DNA from: Homarus americanus
Lineage: Eukaryota > Arthropoda > Malacostraca > Decapoda > Nephropidae
Reading direction: 5' to 3'
Length of the DNA: 64,000 nt
Assembly: GCF_018991925.1 (NCBI RefSeq)
Contig: NW_024720773.1
Location: 1,864,947-1,928,946 of the forward strand
Part shown: one piece after another, positions 58,065 through 64,000 of the stretch
How the letters are laid out: every line of letters starts with the position of its first letter
How positions within the stretch are numbered: position 1 is the first letter of the stretch
Notes under the pieces: model-generated
Seen by the model: the letters and a program-made list of their open reading frames with translations, nothing else
The model's database searches: none
Told to the model about the DNA's origin: nothing
Program-made: the position numbers and the translations under genes

Positions 58065-59390
58065 TGAATGAGACAGGTAACACACGAGACAGGTAACACA
58101 TCAGACAGGTAACACAAGAGTCAGGTAACACACAGGACAGGTAACACATCAGACAGGTAACACAAGAGACAGGTAACACACGGGACAAGTAACACACGAG
58201 ACGGGTAACACACGAGACAAGTAACACACGAGACGGGTAACACACGAGATAGGTAACACACGAGATAGGTAACACATCAGACGGGTAACACACGAGACGG
58301 GTAACACACGAGACAGGTAACACATCAGATAGATAACACACGGGACAGGTAACACACGAGACAGGTAACACACGAGACAGCACGACACCACAACCGCATC
58401 CAGCCCATACGTGCACGAACTGATCGCTATAAGAACAGCCCAGTCCCAACCATTGTATAAATTATCAATAACTTGTAATAAATCAGTGTATTCACTCCCA
58501 GTAAACACTGCTCCTTACACTGTCACTATGTTGAAATGAACTGTAGTTTGAGCTTTTCCCCATCTAGTTATTATATATCTTATTTGTGTCACTTATGTTA
58601 CTTGTATATTATTTGTAATTCGTAACCCATTCCCCAAATATGTAACTGTATATTTTCAGCCATCTGGCTGCCAAGCTCTTTCAATAAACCGTTAATTATT
58701 ATTATTATTATTATTATTACATCTGACAGGTAACACATCAGACAGGTAACACATCAGACAGGTAACACATCAGACAGGTAACACATCAGACAGGTAACAC
58801 ATCAGACAGGTAACACACGAGACAGGTAACACACGAGACAGGTAACACATGAGACAGGTAACACATGAGACAGGTAACACATCAGACAGGTAACACATCA
58901 GACAGGTAACACACGAGACAGGTAACACACGAGACAGGTAACACATCAGACAGGTAACACATCAGACAGGTAACACATCAGACAGGTAACACATCAGACA
59001 GGTAACACACCAGACAGGTAACACACGAGACAGGTAACACACGAGACAGGAAACACACGACACAGGTAACACCTCAGAAAGGTAACACACGAGACAGGTA
59101 ACACACGAGACAGGTAACACACCAGACAGGTAACACACGAGACAGGTAACACACGAGACAGGTAACACATCAGACAGGTAACACATCAGAGAGGTAACAC
59201 ATCAGACAGGTAACACACGAGACAGGTAACACACGAGACAGGTAACACACGAGACAGGAAACACACGACACAGGTAACACCTCAGAAAGGTAACACACGA
59301 GACAGGTAACACACGAGACAGGTAACACACCAGACAGGTAACACACGAGACAGGTAACACACGAGACAGGTAACACACGAGACAGGTAAT
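58065..59390. repeat. 16-bp minisatellite (GACAGGTAACACACGA)
   Basis: Units GACAGGTAACACACGA and the variant GACAGGTAACACATCA alternate in blocks. There is an imperfect higher-order duplication: the block with GACAGGAAACACACGACAC and CTCAGAAAGG at 59045-59085 recurs at 59235-59290. The array is interrupted at 58384-58716 by a retroelement tail. Cys-rich (CYLSRVLPVS) open frames are artefacts. Confidence 0.95.
58384..58716 (+). mobile_element. Retroelement 3' tail inserted in the 16-bp array
   Basis: It ends TCAGCCATCTGGCTGCC, TCAATAAACCGTTAATTA and (TTA)n. The same tail occurs reversed at 60963-61130 (AACAGTTTATTGAAAAAG, CAGCCCGAAGGCTGAAAATA). A short 5'-truncated LINE or SINE; no coding sequence left. 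Confidence 0.65.
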
Positions 59391-59643
59391 AATTCTAAAC
59401 AACGATAATATTAAAACAACTCCAGATAATAGTTTAAAAATGTGTTGCTTCATATTAATGGAGGTTAATAAATATAAAGACAATTAATGAGTAAAATAAA
59501 CAGGTAAACATTGCCACTAAAATAAACATATTGATCACAAGTTAATTGGCTTTGTTGAGGTGATCTAGTATTGTTATGTGAGCTATAAGGTTATGTAGTT
59601 GTTAGTAAAGACCTGGTTGTTGTGTAGTGAGGGAGATGTAGAG
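59391..59643. other. Unassigned AT-rich spacer
   Basis: Short AT-rich sequence; no feature seen. Confidence 0.3.
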
Positions 59644-59868
59644 TTATTTAGAGGAGGAAGTTGTTGACAAGGCGGACAAGAGGGAGGACAATGGTTCCCT
59701 CTCCTCCGTAACTTCTAGCTTATATTTACCTCGTCTAACTTTACAGGCGAGTCCATGGGGATCATATTCAAGTTTTATTGTCACTGGTTCCCCGTATTTA
59801 TTTGTTCGGTTGCCCTCCTCGTGCCAAATATACACTGTGACCTTCTCGAACACCCGACCCGACGCCAT
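59644..59868 (-). CDS. Small open reading frame or first exon, unidentified
   Basis: 74 codons from ATG 59868 (context GAGGAAAAATGG, acceptable for animals) encode MASGRVFEKVTVYIWHEEG, NRTNKYGEPVTIKLEYD and PHGLACKVRRGKYKLEV, ending in Ser/Leu-rich sequence and a stop. The composition is balanced and not repeat-derived. A possible splice donor (CGAG/GTAAAT) lies inside RRGKYK, so the true product may leave the frame there. An upstream in-frame ATG (59895) adds nine residues. I do not recognise the protein. Confidence 0.4.
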   Translation of the reverse strand: MASGRVFEKVTVYIWHEEGNRTNKYGEPVTIKLEYDPHGLACKVRRGKYKLEVTEEREPLSSLLSALSTTSSSK

Positions 59869-60356
59869 TTTTCCTCTACTGTCACGGTTATACACCTTCG
59901 TAAATCGCCTGTATACATACTATTATTATTATTATCTATTTCCTTAAATACCTCTTAAAGTGAATAAATTATATCTAAATTAATATTTAAAATTATATAA
60001 AAGATAATTTATAATGAGTAAATTTATATAATATTTATTTTAATTAAATATGAAAGATGTATATTACTTAACCATTTGACAAAATTAAAAGATTATATAT
60101 AACTCAATATTTAAATTAACACTAAGGAGTATTCATAATGAAGAAATTTATGTAATATTTATTTAAATAAGATATGAAAGATGTATAATTAGGTAGACTC
60201 GTTTTGATCAACGCTTCAAATTATACAAAGACGCAACAGACTATCCAAAACTAGTGTATGAGCCTCAGTGTCCTGGCAGTGTTGGTGCTGCTGAGCCACA
60301 ACACTACAGGACCACACAAAGCCCGAGCACCACGCTAACACCTCACTCACACTAAC

Positions 60357-60382
60357 ATGGTGACAGATGATGAACTCTCCAG
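60357..60382 (+). CDS. Candidate first coding exon (MVTDDELSR)
   Basis: ATG at 60357 begins MVTDDELSR and the segment stops at CTCTCCAG followed by GTAATATT, a splice-donor-like site. Preceding sequence (60230-60356) is less AT-rich than its surroundings and would be the 5' UTR. It lies 490 bp from, and divergent to, the reading frame at 59868-59644. No downstream exon was found. Confidence 0.25.
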
Positions 60383-60962
60383 GTAATATTATCTCTTTCA
60401 CCAAAGTTACTAGGGCCGTTTTGGTGTTACTATATGGTTAAACTTCTCTTCAACCTCCACTATGGTGTCTAAAGTCAGCCATCTCTATTGTTATATATAT
60501 ACTGTATATATTTTTACGGGAATAACAATAACTTGTACCTGGAGGTTAAGTGTTAGAATATTTTATTATGTATACTGTGTATTACTGTGACTATATGTTG
60601 TGTGGATAAACGGTAAATTTGCATTAGTTAACACAACTCTGTTAGAAAGTCAAAACTATATTTTTCTATTGTATTTTTGTGTGTTGATTGGTTTTGACCT
60701 TCATTTCCGTCGGAAATTTCCTGGTTTTTTTTTTGTTATCGGGGGTTTTGGGTGGGGCGTTTTCCAACAAAAATCATGGCCAAGCGAATACAAAATACAC
60801 AAAAAATACTAGAAAAACAGGCACATAAACTGAACCTTTTTGGGGATGGGGTGACCTAACCTAACCAAAATAACCTCACCTAACTCACCATATGATGGAA
60901 CCACTTATTTCTTACCTTGCTAGCTTGGTTATGGTTCGTTGTCGGATTTACCACAATGCCAC
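60383..60962. other. Unassigned sequence
   Basis: No gene or repeat identified; a 70-codon open frame (60600-60812) has no motif. Near 60850 there is a short run of CCTAACC motifs, too few to be telomeric. Confidence 0.3.
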
Positions 60963-61130
60963 ATAATAATAATAATAATTAACAGTTTATTGAAAAAGTT
61001 CTGCAGCCCGAAGGCTGAAAATATACATTGGACATAAATGACTTATTACATACATTGGTGGTTTAAGGAAAGCCTTCATTAGAGAAAGGTAAAGGAACAT
61101 ACAGTGAACATACAGATTAATGTTTACAGT
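60963..61130 (-). mobile_element. Retroelement 3' tail
   Basis: (AAT)n then AACAGTTTATTGAAAAAG and AGCCCGAAGGCTGAAAATA, the reverse of the tail at 58384-58716. 5'-truncated. Confidence 0.6.
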
Positions 61131-61189
61131 GGAGGTCACGTAGATCATGTGCACTGAGGTGTTGAACACCAAACACGTAGTGTAGTAAC

Positions 61190-62655
61190 TCCCTCACAGA
61201 TGGTGCTAGGAGGGACCTCACGTGGTGTAGTAGTTCCCTCACAGATGATGTTATGAGGGACCTCACGTGGTGTAGTAATTCCCTCACAGATGGTGTTATG
61301 AGGGACCTCACGTGGTGTAGTAATTCCCTCACAGATGGTGTTATGAGGGGCATCACTTGGTGTATGAATTGCCTCACAGATGGTGTTATGAGGGACCTCA
61401 CATGGTGTAGTAGTTCCCTCACAGATGGTGTTATGAGGGGCATCACTTGGTGTAGTAATTCCCTCATAGATGGTGTTATGAGGGACCTCACGTGGTGTAG
61501 TAATTCCCTCACAGATGGTGTTATGAGGGGCATCACTTGGTGTATGAATTGCCTCACAGATGGTGTTATGAGGGGCATCACGTGGTGTAGTAGTTCCCTC
61601 ACAGATGGTGTTATGAGGGACCTCACATGGTGTAGTAGTTCCCTCACAGATGGTGTTATGAGGGGCATCACTTGGTGTAGTAGTTCCCTCACAGATGGTG
61701 TTATGAGGGACCTCACATGGTGTAGTAGTTCCCTCACAGATGGTGTTATGAGGGGCATCACGTGGTGTAGTAGTTCCCTCACAGATGGTGTTATGAGGGG
61801 CCTGACATGGTGTAGTAGTTCCCTCACAGATGGTGTTATGAGGGACCTCACATGGTGTAGTAGTTCCCTCACAGATGGTGTTATGAGGGGCATCACTTGG
61901 TGTATGAATTGCCTCACAGATGGTGTTATGAGGGGCATCACTTGGTGTATGAATTGCCTCACAGATGGTGTTATGAGGGACCTCACGTGGTGTAGTAGTT
62001 CCCTCACAGATGGTGTTATGAGGGACCTCACGTGGTGTAGTAGTTCCCTCACAGATGGTGTTATGAGGGGCATCACTTGGTGTATGAATTGCCTCACAGA
62101 TGGTGTTATGAGGGACCTCACGTGGTGTAGTAGTTCCCTTATAGATGGTGTTATGAGGGACCTCACGTGGTGTAGTAGTTCCCTCACAGATGGTGTTATG
62201 AGGGGCATCACGTGGTGTAGTAGTTCCCTCACAGATGGTGTTATGAGGGGGCATCACTTGGTGTATGAATTGCCTCGCAGGTGGTGTTATGAGGGACCTC
62301 ACGTGGTGTATGAATTGCCTCACAGATGGTGTTATGAGGGACCTCATGTGGTGTAGTAGTTCCCTCACAGATGGTGTTATGAGGGGCATCACTTGGTGTA
62401 TGAATTGCCTCGCAGGTGGTGTTATGAGGGACCTCACGTGGTGTATGAATTGCCTCACAGATGGTGTTATGAGGGGCATCACTTGGTGTATGAATTGCCT
62501 CACAGATGGTGTTATGAGGGACCTCACGTGGTGTAGTAGTTCCCTTATAGATGGTGTTATGAGGGACCTCACGTGGTGTAGTAGTTCCCTCACATATGGT
62601 GTTATGAGGGAACTGATGTGGTGTAGTAATTCCCTCACAGATGGTGTTATATGAG
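61190..62655. repeat. 45-bp minisatellite (CTCACAGATGGTGTTATGAG)
   Basis: About 32 units of 45 bp. Two main unit types alternate irregularly: one with GGACCTCACGTGGTGTAG and TAGTTCC, one with GGCATCACTTGGTGTATG and AATTGCC. Because 45 is a multiple of three and the unit lacks stops, several frames on both strands stay open for hundreds of codons. These are not supported as genes: no start context or non-repeat sequence. Confidence 0.95.
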
Positions 62656-64000
62656 TGAGGTGTGGTCCCAGGCCTTCCTATCGTAGACGGATTAACACAT
62701 CGCTGGTTGTTGCTGGGTCTCACAGGCAGTTATCACTGGGTACCTGGGACCTCAGTGTGTGAAGGTTAACTGTCTCGTGTGTTATGGCTCGGCTGTTACT
62801 GTTGAGTTGCACTGTTCACCTCTGTTCAACACTGGTTCCGTTCCTTTCCTAAATGAAATTGTAACTTCTGGCGAGAACTTGTTGATATTCCGATGGGGAG
62901 GAGGGTTCAGGGGAGGGAGTTGGTATGGGCCAACTTAACAGTTGACCTGGCTGCTCCCAGAGGAGTGCCAGGTACCTCTTGACCCTTGGGTGGTCTTGAC
63001 GATATATGCACTCGTTCTTACACTTAGGACACTTAACTGATGTCGGGAGAACACCATGAAATCTAATAAATGCTATAGCTTGTTAGTTTTTTCCCCAAAA
63101 CTCTCAATCAGCTCCACATAATTGAAGTGACACCCATCACAGACTTCCATGGTCGGAAATAAATTTGAATTTTGAAATATGAGAAACCCAAAATCACAAT
63201 CGAATCTGACCGGGCAAAAAAATACCACGAATTAAACCACAATTCATTTTGATTGGTGGAAAAAAAACGCCTTTGATTGGCCGCGTGACGTGTATGGGAA
63301 CGCATGCGAGTGACAATTTATGAAGGGAACAGGCAGAGTGGGAGGTGAGGTAGGGGATAATGGTGGAAGATTAATGGAATAAAATAGATAAAGATTTGGC
63401 AAGTGTTATCTCCGTTATTATACGTTTGCGATGGTAATGTAATAGAAGAAAATTATCTTAAAATTATCTTTTTCGAATATGATAATAGATTTGGGGGTAG
63501 GAAAGTTGTGTGAACTAATACAAAAACTGTACTGCATAAACCTCATCGAGTGAGGTAATTATCGGGCATAATACTCCATTGATTCTGAATTTGGTAATAA
63601 TATAGGACAAACCCGCAAGCGAAATTGATTGAAAGCAATTATATAAACGTCTGATTTTCATTGTTATATTATAGTGGACACTGTTGTAGTTTGTGGAAAT
63701 ATATTAAAAAATGAATATTATAAAAATAAACGCTATTTAACATTAGTGGGTATGGAGAACAAACAAACCTACCTAACCTTACCTAACTTCTCCGGTATAT
63801 TAAACAAAGAACTTACTATGACATGGTGAAATTTGAAGCATTTTCTGGACGTGAGATGATACGGCCACATTGGCAGTATGCAGCCCTGGCGGGTTAGTCC
63901 TATTATATATTAACCACCAATTATTGGTACAGCATGTGTTATCATATACAGTAATAAGTCTCTGTATTAAGCCTCCATTAATCTTCACTCAATAAATTCA
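62656..64000. other. Unassigned sequence to the end of the window
   Basis: No open frame above 65 codons. 62880-63080 (GGAGTTGGTATGGGCCAAC, CAGGTACCTCTTGACCC) has higher GC than its surroundings but I see no coding signal. The remainder is AT-rich. Confidence 0.35.

Noticed and set aside
58065..59390. CRISPR-like regular repeats
   Set aside because: 16-bp units are contiguous with no unique spacers; the setting is eukaryotic.
60845..60895. CCTAACC runs as telomeric (TTAGG) repeat, also near 16955, 36870 and 48840
   Set aside because: Only two or three irregular copies each, inside or beside transposon sequence.
61117..62723. Frames of 371, 497 and 367 codons
   Set aside because: 45-bp tandem unit without stops; open on both strands, so coding cannot be inferred.

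Overview
The window is eukaryotic, almost certainly from an animal. It has introns with GT-AG borders, LTR, non-LTR and Penelope-like retrotransposons, TA-flanked pogo/Tigger-type DNA transposons, hAT and Mutator-like elements, and very large micro- and minisatellite blocks. No bacterial or phage organisation is present. The mixture (JRK/CENP-B-like transposases, decayed Ty3/gypsy, jockey/CR1-like LINE tails ending in a tail over (ATT)n, TAC-rich satellites) suggests an arthropod, perhaps a decapod crustacean. That placement is inference; no rRNA or conserved marker gene is present to prove it.

Layout. 1-2.5 kb is a GGT-rich minisatellite. 2.5-9.1 kb is one decayed Ty3/gypsy LTR retrotransposon on the minus strand. 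Its pol domains run protease, integrase, reverse transcriptase, RNase H, so integrase lies upstream of RT, as in Gmr1-like elements. 9.9-11.8 kb is a second minisatellite ending at a 100-N assembly gap. 12-21 kb is a stack of nested TA-target DNA transposons, including a JRK-like transposase relic. 21.3-23.7 kb is a TACAG/TACAA satellite. 24.5-27.9 kb holds small TIR elements and LINE fragments. A TAC-rich satellite array runs from 27.9 to 39.5 kb and has been split by at least four transposons: a non-autonomous Tigger derivative, a second TIR element, a 2.6-kb hAT-like element with 8-bp target duplications, and a 2.7-kb Tigger-like element with an intact 630-residue transposase. 40.7-44.4 kb is a 34-bp minisatellite holding a hAT-type MITE. 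45-46.6 kb is a LINE copy with a large GA expansion in its coding part. 46.8-49.1 kb is a dead copy of the same Tigger. 49.7-53.2 kb is a decayed PHD-OTU-MULE transposase gene split by a MITE. 53.5-55.3 kb has more TIR elements, 56.7-57.3 kb a Penelope-like GIY-YIG fragment, 58.1-59.4 kb a 16-bp minisatellite, and 61.2-62.7 kb a 45-bp minisatellite.

Host genes are sparse. I can support only candidate exons. One is a 123-bp minus-strand internal exon at 40.3-40.4 kb with good splice sites, possibly preceded by a short phase-compatible first exon at 44.7 kb. Another is a plus-strand first exon at 55.5 kb. A short minus-strand reading frame at 59.6-59.9 kb lies head-to-head with a candidate plus-strand first exon at 60.36 kb. 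None could be named.

How it fits together. Most of the window is the product of self-replicating sequence. The intact Tigger-like transposase at 37-38.9 kb shares terminal sequence with the non-autonomous elements at 11.9, 17.7-19.3 and 29.7-31.3 kb and with the dead copy at 46.8-49.1 kb, so it is the likely source of their mobilisation. Its family targets TA, and the TAC-rich satellites offer many such sites, which may explain the pile-up of insertions at 27.9-39.5 kb.
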